From assembly GCA_965652545.1 (NCBI GenBank), contig CBFGWV010000240.1, forward strand, positions 1-7,471: a DNA stretch of 7,471 bases. The letters are read 5' to 3'. The position numbers were made by a program, and so were the translations under genes. The notes beneath the pieces were generated by a model. It was not told the origin of the DNA. It was given only the letters and a program-made list of their open reading frames with translations, and did not search any database. This DNA is from CBFGWV01 sp965652545. GTDB lineage: Bacteria; Pseudomonadota; Gammaproteobacteria; Competibacterales; Competibacteraceae. How positions within the stretch are numbered: position 1 is the stretch's first letter; the number at the start of each line of letters is the position of its first letter. Shown here piece after piece: positions 7,284-7,471 of the stretch.

Positions 7284-7287
7284 GGAG
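7284..7287 (+). promoter_or_regulatory. Probable ribosome binding site of the last gene
   Basis: GGAG lies 10 nt before ATG 7298 in the 38-nt gap after pilY1. The gap shows no hairpin with a T-run, so the transcript probably continues from pilY1. Confidence 0.5.
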
Positions 7288-7297
7288 AACAGAGTCC

Positions 7298-7471
7298 ATG
7301 AAACCACTCGCCGCACTGTCTGCCACGATCTGTGCACTGTGTTGCCAAACGGCCTTGTCCGGCACCGCGTGGCGGGTCGATGGCCAGATCTCCTCGCCAC
7401 CCGGTGGGTACAGCGACAGCTATGCCATTACCCACTGCGCGGCCGGCGGCGGCCCCGAACCTGCACTGTGG
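7298..7471 (+). CDS. Unrecognised exported protein, N-terminal part (runs off window)
   Basis: An open frame from ATG 7298 stays open to the last base of the window (58 codons). The first 24 residues look like a Sec signal peptide: MK at the start, then a hydrophobic core (LAALSATICALCC), and a likely cut after SGTA. There is no lipobox with proper spacing, so it is probably not a lipoprotein. The visible mature part (WRVDGQISS, then a G/S/Y-rich piece and HCAAGGG) matches no family I recognise. In particular there is no G-F-x-x-x-E prepilin signature, so this is not pilE or another pilin. Placed 38 nt after pilY1 on the same strand with a ribosome site, it is probably co-transcribed with the pilus genes. 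By position it might be a pilus-tip or periplasmic accessory protein, but that is only context. Confidence 0.7.
   Translation, partial: MKPLAALSATICALCCQTALSGTAWRVDGQISSPPGGYSDSYAITHCAAGGGPEPALW

Overview
The window reads as chromosomal DNA of a GC-rich proteobacterium, most likely a gammaproteobacterium. The main support is a minor-pilin block in the order pilV-pilW-pilX-pilY1, with class III prepilin leaders and a full-length PilY1. Genus cannot be assigned from sequence reading alone. There are no mobile elements, CRISPR arrays or RNA genes that I can support.

Layout. Bases 1-782 lie on the minus strand. They hold a LysE/RhtB-type amino-acid exporter (782-156), followed by the N-terminal end of an alpha/beta-hydrolase-like protein that leaves the window at base 1. 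The hydrolase appears to start at TTG 145, with its ribosome site formed by the exporter's stop codon. Bases 783-1349 are a divergent, apparently non-coding interval of about 570 bp with several small palindromes and no convincing promoter. From 1350 to the end everything is on the plus strand: pilV, pilW (1 nt after pilV), pilX (overlapping the pilW end by 20 nt), pilY1 (52 nt after pilX with the start chosen here), and a partial gene for an unrecognised exported protein 38 nt after pilY1. The spacings and the lack of terminators suggest one transcript.

How the genes work together. PilV, PilW and PilX are minor prepilins. After cleavage by the prepilin peptidase PilD they are expected to form the priming and tip complex of a type IVa pilus. 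PilY1 is the large secreted tip protein, with an N-terminal von Willebrand A-like region and a C-terminal PilC/PilY1 beta-propeller. The set should support pilus assembly, twitching, adhesion and surface sensing.

This is a recognisable, known system rather than a new one. The points worth a second look are a textbook calcium-loop motif (DxDxDGxxD) inside PilW, and a non-canonical loop at the place where the PilY1 propeller usually carries its calcium site. Two others are the absence of a FimT/FimU-type gene ahead of pilV in this window and the unknown exported protein placed after pilY1.
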